Assembly: GCF_042678485.1 (NCBI RefSeq)
Contig: NZ_JBHTKR010000006.1
Coordinates: forward strand, 326,523-390,522
Reading direction: 5' to 3'
DNA length: 64,000 nucleotides
Origin: Seohaeicola saemankumensis
GTDB taxonomy: Bacteria > Pseudomonadota > Alphaproteobacteria > Rhodobacterales > Rhodobacteraceae
The notes beneath the pieces were generated by a model that was given only the letters and a program-made list of their open reading frames with translations, was not told the origin of the DNA and ran no database searches. Made by a program: the position numbers and the translations under genes. Positions 9,043 to 17,488 of this stretch are shown here, in pieces (positions within the stretch are counted from its first letter, which is position 1; each line of letters starts with the position of its first letter).

Positions 9043-10206
9043 TCAGGCCGCCTGAACCTTGGCCCACCAGTCCTGATAGGCACGCATGTTCGTGGGGAAT
9101 ACGTTCTGCCAGGAATTCCCTGCAACCAGGCTGCGCTCCTGCTTGCGGGCCAGACGCTCGGCCATGATGGCCTTGGTGTCGGCATCGAAATCGTCAGGGT
9201 GGGCATCCACGTATTCGCCAACCCCGGTCATCTGCGGGGTAAAGCCGAGACCGGCAAGCGTGCGCGCACCGAACCATGGCGACAGGTACACATTGGCCAG
9301 CGCATAGAAGGCATCTTCCATGCCACGTTCCTTGCCGCCACGGGTCAGCATGACGACATTGTTCCAGGTCTGGTGACCCTCTTTCATCGTGCCATAGCGA
9401 ATGTCCTGACCGTTCTTGCGCGCGGCGAAAATCTGGATGACTTCCCAGCAGGACGACACCAGCACCTCTTCCGAGGACAACAGATCCGCCCCGTTCTGCA
9501 CCCCGTCCCAGAAGGTCCGGAAATGGCCCTTTTTCTTGAGGTCGATCAGGAATTCGCAGGTCTGGCGCACCTCGTCCTCGGTCATGTCAGAGGGGTTGTC
9601 GATCGACCCCTTGCCCGATTGCTTCAGATAGATGGCCGTATTGGTCAGCGTCGGGCCGAAGTCGTTCTGCATGGCGGCGCGCCCGCGGAACTGGCTGTCG
9701 AACAGCGCCTCCCACGAGGTCAGCTCTTCGCCGATCACGCCGTGATTGAAGGCCAGGCTGTCGGCGTTCGAGATATAGGGAACCGCATAGACCTTGCCGT
9801 CATGGCGGATCGTGTCGGCCGCATCGCCCCCGTCAAGGTAGCGGGGCAGAATGTTCTGCCAGTTCGGGATCTTCGTGATGTCCAGATCGGCAATGGCACC
9901 CTGGGATGCAAGCGCATCCTCCATCCCGCCGCCATTGTCGGTCATGGCGTCGTAAAGCGCGTTGCCATCGCCCACGACCATCTTCTGGATGGATTCATCG
10001 GCACGGGCGGATTTGGCGATGGAATTGATGCCGATGCCGGACTGCGCTTCCATATCGGACCAGTCCTGCGCGCCCACCTTGGCAATGCCTGGCGCCCAGA
10101 GTTTCAGTGATTCCTGCGCGCGCGCGGGCAGGCCAAAGGCTCCGGCGGCGGCACTCGCCCCCATGAGGGTCATGAATGCACGGCGGTTGAACTCGTTCTG
10201 GTTCAT
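9043..10206 (-). CDS. Tat-exported extracellular solute-binding protein, PotD family
   Basis: A 387-residue periplasmic binding protein. The N-terminus carries a twin-arginine signal (NRRAFMTLMGASAAAGAFG) ending near ALPARAQ-like residues 27-31, so it is exported folded. The mature part shows PotD-like features such as YAVPYISNADSLAFN and a C-terminal WWAKVQ. It is the first gene of the nine-gene minus operon; ATG at 10206 follows a GGAGAG box. It faces the PrpD operon across a 362-base promoter region. The ligand is not readable, but the enzymes downstream point to an organic acid or amide. Confidence 0.9.
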   Translation of the reverse strand: MNQNEFNRRAFMTLMGASAAAGAFGLPARAQESLKLWAPGIAKVGAQDWSDMEAQSGIGINSIAKSARADESIQKMVVGDGNALYDAMTDNGGGMEDALASQGAIADLDITKIPNWQNILPRYLDGGDAADTIRHDGKVYAVPYISNADSLAFNHGVIGEELTSWEALFDSQFRGRAAMQNDFGPTLTNTAIYLKQSGKGSIDNPSDMTEDEVRQTCEFLIDLKKKGHFRTFWDGVQNGADLLSSEEVLVSSCWEVIQIFAARKNGQDIRYGTMKEGHQTWNNVVMLTRGGKERGMEDAFYALANVYLSPWFGARTLAGLGFTPQMTGVGEYVDAHPDDFDADTKAIMAERLARKQERSLVAGNSWQNVFPTNMRAYQDWWAKVQAA

Positions 10207-10568
10207 GAGACGTCTCTCCTGATGGTTGGGCCCGACGCGATGCGGCGGACGGGATCTTTTTGCCCCCGGTCTTGCCGCCGGGTATCTCGCAGATGTCGCC
10301 CGATCTGCGCCTTCTGCCAGCCCTCGCAGGCCATGCGCTTTCGGTGCGCTGTCGGTGCGTGGCTTTGGATTATGTCGACAAAAAATCTAAATGCAAAAAA
10401 ATTCTGTATACAGAAATGACTTTCGCGCAGAGGTCTATTTTTACGCTATTTTTTTGGCTCTTTGGCCGAAATATCCAACGGAACAGCGGAACGGCCGTGA
10501 AAATCTGGCTTGCTTTGCATGCCATCATAGGCGACTTTTCAACGAAATTGTCAATTTTTGCATGCGAA
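10207..10568. promoter_or_regulatory. Divergent promoter region between ABC operon and PrpD operon
   Basis: This 362-base non-coding stretch separates two divergent catabolic operons. Its middle (about 10370-10470) is strongly AT-rich against the GC-rich surroundings, as expected for promoters. It contains the palindrome described in the next entry. An open frame runs through it in phase with the PrpD gene but has atypical composition and no family match. Confidence 0.6.
10402..10415. promoter_or_regulatory. Perfect 14-bp palindrome, candidate GntR-FCD operator
   Basis: TTCTGTATACAGAA is a perfect inverted repeat. Its core TGTATACA fits the general GntR/FadR-type operator pattern (yGTM-KACr). 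A GntR-FCD regulator is encoded at 17485-18177, and a related inverted repeat lies upstream of the TRAP genes at 18395-18418. Binding by that regulator is inferred. Confidence 0.5.
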
Positions 10569-11945
10569 ATGATCAAAAGCACAGTCACCACCGAATCAGA
10601 GCTGATACGGATCTGCCGTCGCGACATCGCGGACGAGGTGCTGTCGATCGCACGGCTGAGCCTTCTGGACTGGCTGGGATGCGTTTTTGCCGCGCGCGCC
10701 ACACCCGTGGCAAAAGCATGGGCACGCGCGCTTGGTGCGGATGGCGAGGATGCGCTGCCCAACGCCCTGTCGCCCACGCGGATGGATCCGCAAGGCGCGG
10801 CGCTTGCGCTGGGCGCGTTCGGCAATGTTCTCGAGATGGACGATCTGCACCGCGCCTCCATCCTGCATCCGGGCGACACGATCTGCGCCGCGGCCCTTGC
10901 CGTGGCAATGCGTCGCCCGACCTCGGGCCCGGCGCTACTGGCGGCGATCGTGCGCGGATACGAGATTGCGATCCGCATCGGCACGGCCGTCGCCACCGGC
11001 GGCTATACGCCATTCTACAACTCGGGCACCTGCGGTGTCTTCGGGGCCGCGATGGCCGCGGGCGATCTGAAAAGGCTGGATCAGGAACAACTGGCCGATG
11101 CAATCGGCCAGGCGGGAATGCAGGCGGCGGGGATATGGCAATGCCGGCTGGAACCCGGCTTTTCCAAACAGCTTGCGACCGCCCATGCCGCGCGGGCGGG
11201 CGTTCTGTCTGCCGAGCTGGGCGCGGCCGGCTTTCTCGCCCCGCGACGGATCCTTACGGGCAAGATGGGTTTTTTCAAAAGCTACTATCCCGAGGCCGAT
11301 ACGACCGCCCTGACAGTGCCCGCGCCATGGGCCATCACCATGATGAGCTACAAGCCATTCCCCGCATGCCGACACACGCATCCCGCCATTTCAGCGGCAT
11401 TGGCGCTTGGGGCGGGGCTGTCGGAACCCCTGCGACAGGTTGACATCCATACCTACCGCGCCGCCCTTGATTTTTGCGACAATGCCGCGCCGGACACACC
11501 CGATCAGGCCCGGTTCAGCCTGCAACACGCGGTGGCGATCGCGCTGCAGAAAGGCGCGCCGGAGATTGCCGATTTCGACCCGCCTGCAATTCAGTCACCC
11601 CCCTTGAAAACGCTGCGCGGGCTTGTCCGTCTGCATCTCGATCCGGAGTGCGACGCCGCCTTTCCACGCCAGTATGGCGCGCGGATCGTGGTCACGACCG
11701 CCGACGGCAGGGTACGGGACGCCACCTGCCCCGCGGCCTGGGGTGACCCGGAAAACCCGATGTCCCAGCCTGACCTGATTGCCAAGTTCCACCGCAATGC
11801 AGCACATGGCGGCCTGCCGCCTGCCGAGGCGCGCACGATCAGCGAGGCCGTTCTGGCCCTGCCGGATGCCGCCGATCTTGCAGGGCTCACACAGGCGCTG
11901 ACCAAGGCTTTCGCACCAGAACAGGAGACCGCAAGATGCCGCTGA
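10569..11945 (+). CDS. MmgE/PrpD family protein
   Basis: A 458-residue MmgE/PrpD-family protein; known members are 2-methylcitrate dehydratase, cis-aconitate decarboxylase and less defined hydro-lyases or isomerases. Start ATG 10569 gives the normal family length. Family features are LLDWLGCVFAAR near residue 30, the fold-typical GTAVATGGYTPFYNSGTCGVFGAA split around residues 140-160, and MMSYKPFPACRHTHPAI (two segments) near 260. It begins the plus operon and overlaps the cupin gene by ten bases. PrpD homologues occur in itaconate gene clusters, which suits the neighbours, but the reaction here is unknown. Confidence 0.88.
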   Translation: MIKSTVTTESELIRICRRDIADEVLSIARLSLLDWLGCVFAARATPVAKAWARALGADGEDALPNALSPTRMDPQGAALALGAFGNVLEMDDLHRASILHPGDTICAAALAVAMRRPTSGPALLAAIVRGYEIAIRIGTAVATGGYTPFYNSGTCGVFGAAMAAGDLKRLDQEQLADAIGQAGMQAAGIWQCRLEPGFSKQLATAHAARAGVLSAELGAAGFLAPRRILTGKMGFFKSYYPEADTTALTVPAPWAITMMSYKPFPACRHTHPAISAALALGAGLSEPLRQVDIHTYRAALDFCDNAAPDTPDQARFSLQHAVAIALQKGAPEIADFDPPAIQSPPLKTLRGLVRLHLDPECDAAFPRQYGARIVVTTADGRVRDATCPAAWGDPENPMSQPDLIAKFHRNAAHGGLPPAEARTISEAVLALPDAADLAGLTQALTKAFAPEQETARCR

Positions 11946-12316
11946 AACCACCCGTTCCCTTTCACGAGCTTGACAATGAAACCGGCTGGGAACCCGTTCC
12001 GGGCGGCGCCCCCGGGGTCCAGCAGAAGATGCTGTCCGGCGCGCTTGACGAAGAGGCGAAGACAGGTGTGCGGACGCGGCTTATCCGGTTCCTGCCCGGC
12101 ACCGTCGCGCCTGCCATCTTCGTTCATGACTATTGGGAAGAGGTCTATCTGATTTCGGGACGGCTGGTGAACGGTTGCGACGCTGCGGGCCATGGCGGCA
12201 TCGCATACAACGCCCCGTCCTATGCCTGCCGCCCGCCGGGCACGGAGCATGGCCCCTTCACATCGGCGCAAGGCTGCGTGTTCTTCGAAATCCAATACTA
12301 CATCGGGGCGGCGTGA
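11936..12316 (+). CDS. Cupin-domain protein
   Basis: A 126-residue single-domain cupin. The strand-rich core contains FVHDYWEEVYLISG (cupin motif 1 with His-x3-Glu-like spacing) and RPPGTEHGPF (motif 2 with a His). These residues suggest a bound metal. It overlaps the PrpD gene by ten bases and the SDR gene by one base, so it is translated with them. It may be an isomerase or a ligand-binding accessory protein; nothing in the sequence decides. Confidence 0.75.
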   Translation: MPLKPPVPFHELDNETGWEPVPGGAPGVQQKMLSGALDEEAKTGVRTRLIRFLPGTVAPAIFVHDYWEEVYLISGRLVNGCDAAGHGGIAYNAPSYACRPPGTEHGPFTSAQGCVFFEIQYYIGAA

Positions 12317-13098
12317 TGGATCTGGGTCTGGGCGGCAAGACTGTACTGATTACCGGCGGCTCAAAAGGGATCGGGCGCGCCATTGCGGCCGCGTTGCTGG
12401 CCGAGGGCGCGCAGGTGACGCTCGCGGCAAGGGATGCCGACCAGCTTGCGACGACACAGGCCGCGCTGTCGCAAGAGGCCGCGGGCCGCGTGCATGTCGT
12501 GCCTGCGGATCTTGGCACGGATGCGGGACGTATCGCGCTGATCGAAACCGTCGGCACCCCGGATATCCTGATCAACAATGCCGGTGCGATCCGCGCGGGC
12601 CGGCTGGGGGATCTGGGCATCGACGATTGGCGGCAGGATTGGGAACTGAAGGTTTTCGGCTATATCCATCTGTGCCAACTTCTGCTTCCCGCCATGGCCG
12701 CGCGCGGATCGGGCAGCATCCTCAACATCATCGGCATGGCAGGCCGTGCCAATCGTGCGGCCTATATCTCGGGCTCGTCCGCCAATGCCGCCCTCATCGC
12801 CTTTACCCAGGCGCTTGGCGCCCAGGCGCAGGCACAAGGGCTGCGGGTCCTGGGCATCAACCCCTCCCCCACCCTGACCGACCGGATGACCAGCTTCATG
12901 AAGCGCAAGGCGCAGGCCGAGCTTGGCGACGAAAGCCGTTGGCAGGACATGGTCGAGCCGGCCCGCTTTCCCTATGGCCGTCCGGCTCTTCCCGACGAAA
13001 TAGCGGCGCTGGCAACCATGCTTCTGTCGCAGAAGGTGGGTTATCTCAACGGAACAGTGGTCGATATCGACGGAGGCGGGCAATGGGTGGGAACATGA
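12316..13098 (+). CDS. SDR-family protein with non-canonical active site
   Basis: A 260-residue short-chain dehydrogenase/reductase fold. The nucleotide-binding TGGSKGIG (13-20) and NNAG (88-91) motifs are intact. The catalytic Ser and YxxxK are not: the Ser loop reads NIIGMAG and the Tyr/Lys region reads YISGSSANAAL, with no Lys at the expected place. A divergent SDR branch with this kind of loop exists in CoA-related clusters, so it is probably a true subfamily rather than a decaying gene. The gene is in frame, full length and coupled (TGATG) to the cupin gene. Its activity cannot be assumed to be dehydrogenation. Confidence 0.85.
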   Translation: MDLGLGGKTVLITGGSKGIGRAIAAALLAEGAQVTLAARDADQLATTQAALSQEAAGRVHVVPADLGTDAGRIALIETVGTPDILINNAGAIRAGRLGDLGIDDWRQDWELKVFGYIHLCQLLLPAMAARGSGSILNIIGMAGRANRAAYISGSSANAALIAFTQALGAQAQAQGLRVLGINPSPTLTDRMTSFMKRKAQAELGDESRWQDMVEPARFPYGRPALPDEIAALATMLLSQKVGYLNGTVVDIDGGGQWVGT

Positions 13099-13901
13099 GC
13101 ACACTGGCAGAACATGCGGGCGGCAGGCTTCTTCTGGAGCGCAAGGATGGTGTGGCGCGGATTATCCTGAACGCACCTGACAAGTTGAACGCGATGAACC
13201 TTGCCATGTGGCTTGCGCTTGGCGATGTCTGCCTTGCGCTGGCCGCCGATGACAGCCTGCGCGTGGTCACGATAGAAGGCGCGGGCGACCGGGCCTTCGC
13301 CGTCGGCGCGGACATCTCGGAGTTCGGAACAACCCGCAACAGTGCCGAGGCCGCAGCCACCTACAACGCGGCAGTATCGCGCGCCGAGGAAGCCATCGAA
13401 GCGATGCCGGTGCCGACGATCGCCCTGATCCGCGGCTTTTGCATTGGCGGCGGGCTGGAGATTGCCATGCGCTGCGATCTTCGCCTGGCGCGCGACGACG
13501 CGCAGTTTGCCATTACCCCCGCGAAGCTGAGCCTTGGCTATGGCTATGACGGGATCGCCTTGCTGGAGCGGCGGCTTGGCCATGCGACAACGGCGGATCT
13601 GCTGTTCTCGGCCCGCAGGATGAAGGCCGACGAAGCCCTGGCCAAGGGTATCTGCGACCGTGTCTTCCCGGCCGATCGTTTTACCGACGAAGCGCGGGCC
13701 TATGTCACGACGCTGGCCGGGAATGCACCGCTGTCGATCCGTGCGGTCAAGGCGGCGCTGGTGGATCTGGCCAAGCCCCAAGCCGCGCGCGACCCAAGCC
13801 AGGCGCGCGCGCTTGCCCTGGCCTGTTTCGACAGCGCCGACTACCAGGAGGGCCAGGCCGCCTTCGCAGAAAAGCGCCCCCCGCGCTTCGAAGGGCGCTA
13901 G
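13095..13901 (+). CDS. Enoyl-CoA hydratase/isomerase (crotonase) family protein
   Basis: A 268-residue crotonase. The oxyanion-hole motifs AFAVGADISEF and GFCIGGGLEIAMRCD are clear. The Glu of the usual PE motif is replaced (TPAKLSLG) and the second catalytic Glu position appears to be Asp, so it may be an isomerase, hydrolase or lyase rather than a plain hydratase. ATG 13095 overlaps the SDR stop; an in-frame ATG at 13083 has a better-spaced GGAGG (13072-13076) and is the main alternative. It sits in the coupled operon before the MaoC-like hydratase. Confidence 0.85.
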   Translation: MSTLAEHAGGRLLLERKDGVARIILNAPDKLNAMNLAMWLALGDVCLALAADDSLRVVTIEGAGDRAFAVGADISEFGTTRNSAEAAATYNAAVSRAEEAIEAMPVPTIALIRGFCIGGGLEIAMRCDLRLARDDAQFAITPAKLSLGYGYDGIALLERRLGHATTADLLFSARRMKADEALAKGICDRVFPADRFTDEARAYVTTLAGNAPLSIRAVKAALVDLAKPQAARDPSQARALALACFDSADYQEGQAAFAEKRPPRFEGR

Positions 13902-13905
13902 GCCG

Positions 13906-14748
13906 ATGCAAGCGACCGCCCCACATGACGCCATCGGCCGCAGCGAACGCGCAACCGATACGCTTGATCTGCGGCAGGCGCGGCTCATGCAGTTGACACT
14001 TGACCGGCCCGCGACGCTTGGGGCCGGCGATCCGCTGCCGCCCTTCTGGCATTACCTCTATTTCAACCCGCAGATCCGGGCCTCGGATCTGGGCCCCGAC
14101 GGGCATGAACGATTGGGCCGCTTCATCCCGGACTTCGGACTGCCGCGCCGGATGTGGGCCGGGGGCCGCGTGACCATCGACGCCCCCCTGCGCCTGGGGG
14201 AAACAGTCGAGAAAGTCTCGACCATCCGGGCCATCGACGAAAAGACCGGCCGCTCGGGCAGGTTGGTCTTCGTGACGGTGGATCACGATTTCAGCGTCAA
14301 TGGCCAGCACCGGATGCGCGAGACCCAAAACATCGTCTATCGCGAACCGCAGGGGCCGGGGGCAACGCCGCCTCCCGGACAGGCCGCCCCCACGGACGCG
14401 GAATTCTCGCGCGTGGTGACGCCGGACCAGGTGATGCTGTTCCGGTATTCGGCGTTGATATTCTACGGTCATCGCATCCATTACGATGCCGATTACACCC
14501 GCCAGGTCGAGGGGTATCCGGGCCTTCTGGTGCATGGGCCGCTGACGGCAACGCTGCTTGTGGATCTGGGGCTTGCCCATCTTGCAGGCCGCAGGCTTGC
14601 CGCCTTCGACATCCGCGCGATGCAGCCGCTTTTCGCCCCCACACCCTTTACGGTCGAAGGCCGCAAGACCCAGACCGGCGCGACCCTCTGGGCCCGCACA
14701 CCAGACGGGGGCACGGCGATGACCGTGATCCTCCATGCCGCAGACTGA
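13906..14748 (+). CDS. MaoC/HTD2-like acyl-CoA hydratase (mesaconyl- or itaconyl-CoA hydratase-like)
   Basis: A 280-residue double-hotdog protein. The N-terminal half is FAS1-dehydratase-like; the C-terminal half carries the MaoC motif with HRIHYDADY and GYPGLLVHGPL near residues 190-215. Proteins of this length and layout hydrate mesaconyl-C4-CoA or itaconyl-CoA. Start ATG 13906 lies four bases after the crotonase stop. Together with the CoA-transferase and CitE-like lyase of the divergent operon it completes the enzyme trio of itaconate degradation, which is the basis of that pathway proposal. Confidence 0.8.
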   Translation: MQATAPHDAIGRSERATDTLDLRQARLMQLTLDRPATLGAGDPLPPFWHYLYFNPQIRASDLGPDGHERLGRFIPDFGLPRRMWAGGRVTIDAPLRLGETVEKVSTIRAIDEKTGRSGRLVFVTVDHDFSVNGQHRMRETQNIVYREPQGPGATPPPGQAAPTDAEFSRVVTPDQVMLFRYSALIFYGHRIHYDADYTRQVEGYPGLLVHGPLTATLLVDLGLAHLAGRRLAAFDIRAMQPLFAPTPFTVEGRKTQTGATLWARTPDGGTAMTVILHAAD

Positions 14749-14765
14749 ATTGTCAGGAGAGTGCC

Positions 14766-16313
14766 ATGAACAACCCCTTGTATGACAGGCTGATCGGACA
14801 TCGCCGGGACAGCGACGCCGTTCTGCTGCATATGCCCCAGGGTGGCATCATCACCTATGCCGATATGGCGGCCCGCGCCGACCGGATTGCGGGGCTCTTG
14901 CGCGATTGCGGCGTGGTCAAGGGTGACCGGCTGGCGATGCAATGCCCGAAATCACCCGAGGCTTTGGCGCTCTATCTTGCCTGTCTTCAGTCTGGCGTGA
15001 TCTTTCTGCCGCTCAACACCGCCTATACCCCGGACGAGATCGCCTATTTCCTGGGCAACGCGACACCGAAGATCGTTGTCACCGACCCCAAGGCCGAGCC
15101 CGCCCTTCTGCCGGTGGCCGAAAAGGTCGGCGCCATTCTTCTGACACTGGATGCGGCCGAGCAGGGAAGCTTTGCCGCGGCTGTCGCTGCGGCAGAACCG
15201 GTGGCGGATGTCTGCGCCTGCGACACCGACGATCTGGCCTGCTTTCTCTATACGTCGGGCACCACGGGCCGCTCGAAAGGGGCCATGCTGACCCAGGGTA
15301 ATCTTCTGTCGAACGCCGAGGTCCTGACCGAAACCTGGCGCTTTACCGCCGATGACGTGCTGATCCACGCCCTTCCGATCTTTCATGCCCACGGGCTTTT
15401 CGTGGCCTGCAACGTGATCATGCTGGCCGGCGGGTCGATGATCTGGTTGCCCGGCTTCTCGGTCGAGGCGGTTCTGGCCGCCTTGCCGCAGGCAACGACG
15501 ATGATGGGCGTGCCCACCTTCTACACGCGGCTTCTGGACAGTCCCGAATTCAACCGCGCCCGGGCAGGCCACATGCGGCTTTTCACCTCGGGCAGCGCGC
15601 CGCTTCTGGCCGAAACCCATGCCGCGCTGCACGCCCGCACCGGCCACGCGATCCTTGAACGCTACGGCATGACCGAAACCGGCATGAACACATCGAACCC
15701 TTATGACGGTGAACGGCGTGGCGGCACGGTGGGCTTTCCCCTCAAGGGTACGGAACTGCGTATCATGGGCGAAGACGGGCGCGAACTGCCCGCCGGCCAG
15801 ACCGGGATGATCGAAGTGCGCGGGCCCAATGTCTTCAAGGGCTACTGGCAAATGCCCGACAAGACCGCGGAAGAGCTGCGCGCGGACGGCTTCTTCATGA
15901 CCGGCGATCTGGGGATGATCGACAGCGACGGCTATGTGACCATCGTCGGGCGCGAAAAGGATCTGATCATCACCGGCGGCTACAACGTCTATCCGAAAGA
16001 GGTCGAGCAGCTGCTTGACCAACAGCCCGCCATCAAGGAAAGCGCCGTCATCGGTGTGCCGCATGCGGATTTCGGCGAGGGCGTTGTGGCGGTTCTCGTG
16101 CCCGAGGCGGGTGCCGCGCCGGATCTTGATGCCATTGCCGCCGAGGTGGCCCGCAAACTTGCCAATTACAAGCGCCCCAAAGCCTATGTCCTGCTGGACG
16201 AGATGCCCCGCAATACCATGGGCAAGGTTCAGAAGAACATTCTGCGGGCCGATTATGCCGAACTGCTGGAACCGGCGCCGGGTAAGAAAAAGGTCGGCGA
16301 AAAGACCCGCTAA
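14766..16313 (+). CDS. matB: MatB-like malonyl-CoA synthetase (AMP-forming)
   Basis: A 515-residue AMP-forming acyl-CoA synthetase. The P-loop-like YTSGTTGRSKGAML, the ERYGMTETGMNTSNP segment typical of malonyl-CoA synthetases, MTGDLG and the C-terminal lysine motif PRNTMGKVQK are present. Members activate malonate or methylmalonate with ATP and CoA. A ribosome site AGGAGAG precedes ATG 14766. It is the last gene of the plus operon and converges, with a four-base overlap, on the amidase gene. It may activate a short diacid made by the pathway; related diacids cannot be excluded. Confidence 0.85.
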   Translation: MNNPLYDRLIGHRRDSDAVLLHMPQGGIITYADMAARADRIAGLLRDCGVVKGDRLAMQCPKSPEALALYLACLQSGVIFLPLNTAYTPDEIAYFLGNATPKIVVTDPKAEPALLPVAEKVGAILLTLDAAEQGSFAAAVAAAEPVADVCACDTDDLACFLYTSGTTGRSKGAMLTQGNLLSNAEVLTETWRFTADDVLIHALPIFHAHGLFVACNVIMLAGGSMIWLPGFSVEAVLAALPQATTMMGVPTFYTRLLDSPEFNRARAGHMRLFTSGSAPLLAETHAALHARTGHAILERYGMTETGMNTSNPYDGERRGGTVGFPLKGTELRIMGEDGRELPAGQTGMIEVRGPNVFKGYWQMPDKTAEELRADGFFMTGDLGMIDSDGYVTIVGREKDLIITGGYNVYPKEVEQLLDQQPAIKESAVIGVPHADFGEGVVAVLVPEAGAAPDLDAIAAEVARKLANYKRPKAYVLLDEMPRNTMGKVQKNILRADYAELLEPAPGKKKVGEKTR

Positions 16314-17488
16314 AGCGCTGCGGCAAGCCTGTCGGCCAGCGCAAGAAGCGCGCGCTCGGATCCTTTCGGCCCGACCAGTTGCACCGCGATCGGCGGGATT
16401 GCGCCCGGGGCCGGGACCGACAGGGCCGGCAACCCTGCGATATTGGCCTGCACGGTGAAATCCGCCTGACCGACCGGGGGGCGCGCGCCATGGGCAAAGG
16501 CCGGTTCCGCGACGCAGGGCAGAAGCGCCACGCAGGACGGCGTCAGCGCCCCGGTCAGCAGGCGCGCGGCCTCGGCCAGCCGGGTCCGCACCGCTTGCGC
16601 CTTGGCCTCGGACACCTGCGCGCCGTAGTCCAGCAGCTTGCGCAAACCCGGGCTCAGCCCCGGCTCTGCCCCCAGGCATTGCGCGCCTTCAATTTCGGTC
16701 AGCAGAAAGGCATCCGCGCGCAGCGCATCAAGATCAAGCTCCGGCAGCATCCCTGGCGCGCCCATCATCGCCGCAAGCGCGCTGGCACAACGGGCATGAA
16801 AGGCCCTGACCTCGGGTGTGCAACGGCGGCACCATTCGGGGTCTATCATGCGCCATCCCGTCAATTCAGCGGATTGGCAATCGGGCGACAGCACCTGCAG
16901 CACCTCGGCAATGCCCGCGGGCGTCCGCGCGAAAATCCCAAGGGCATCGAGGCTGGGCGCAAGCGGCACCACACCGTCCAGCGGCAAGACCCCCTGCCCG
17001 ACCTTCAGACCGTATACACCGCAATAGGCCGCGGGGATCCGTACCGATCCCATGGTGTCGCTGCCCAACGCGGCATCGACAAGACCGGCCGCCACCGCCG
17101 CCGCTGACCCGCCCGAGGACCCTCCGGCGCTATGGCCGGGATATGCGGGGTTCTCGCAGCGGCCGAAATGCGGATTGTCGGTCGCAGCACCAAGCGCCGC
17201 CTCGTCCATGGCAAGGCGACTGACCAGGATGGCCCCCGCATCCCGCAGCGCGGCCACAACCGGCGCGTCTGTGGCCGCGATCCGGCTTGCCCGGGCGCCG
17301 ATCCCCGCGGTCCATGCCTGTCCGGCCACGGCGATATTCGCCTTGAGCCCGATCACGCGCCCCGCAAGCGGCCCTGTCTGCACGACCTGGGCCCGGTCGA
17401 TCGGACCCGAGGCGGCGTAATCCTCGCAGGTATGCAAGGCCGCATCGAACCCGGCGATCCGATCGAAGACCGCGTCACGGCCGCTCAT
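16310..17488 (-). CDS. Amidase (amidase-signature family)
   Basis: A 392-residue amidase-signature hydrolase. The catalytic triad is visible as Lys in VIGLKANIAV, cis-Ser in SAGGSSGGSAAA and the nucleophile Ser in GSDTMGSVRIPAAY. It cleaves an amide to acid plus ammonia or amine. ATG 17488 overlaps the stop of the GntR gene (ATGA), so the regulator and enzyme are translated together. The product could feed the MatB-like synthetase gene that ends head-on with it. The C-terminus is somewhat shorter than in many GatA-like enzymes. Confidence 0.88.
   Translation of the reverse strand: MSGRDAVFDRIAGFDAALHTCEDYAASGPIDRAQVVQTGPLAGRVIGLKANIAVAGQAWTAGIGARASRIAATDAPVVAALRDAGAILVSRLAMDEAALGAATDNPHFGRCENPAYPGHSAGGSSGGSAAAVAAGLVDAALGSDTMGSVRIPAAYCGVYGLKVGQGVLPLDGVVPLAPSLDALGIFARTPAGIAEVLQVLSPDCQSAELTGWRMIDPEWCRRCTPEVRAFHARCASALAAMMGAPGMLPELDLDALRADAFLLTEIEGAQCLGAEPGLSPGLRKLLDYGAQVSEAKAQAVRTRLAEAARLLTGALTPSCVALLPCVAEPAFAHGARPPVGQADFTVQANIAGLPALSVPAPGAIPPIAVQLVGPKGSERALLALADRLAAAL

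Noticed and set aside
14952..16679. Long open frame on the minus strand (575 codons) opposite the MatB-like gene
   Set aside because: It mirrors third-position GC bias of the real gene and shows no family motif; the plus strand has complete synthetase motifs.
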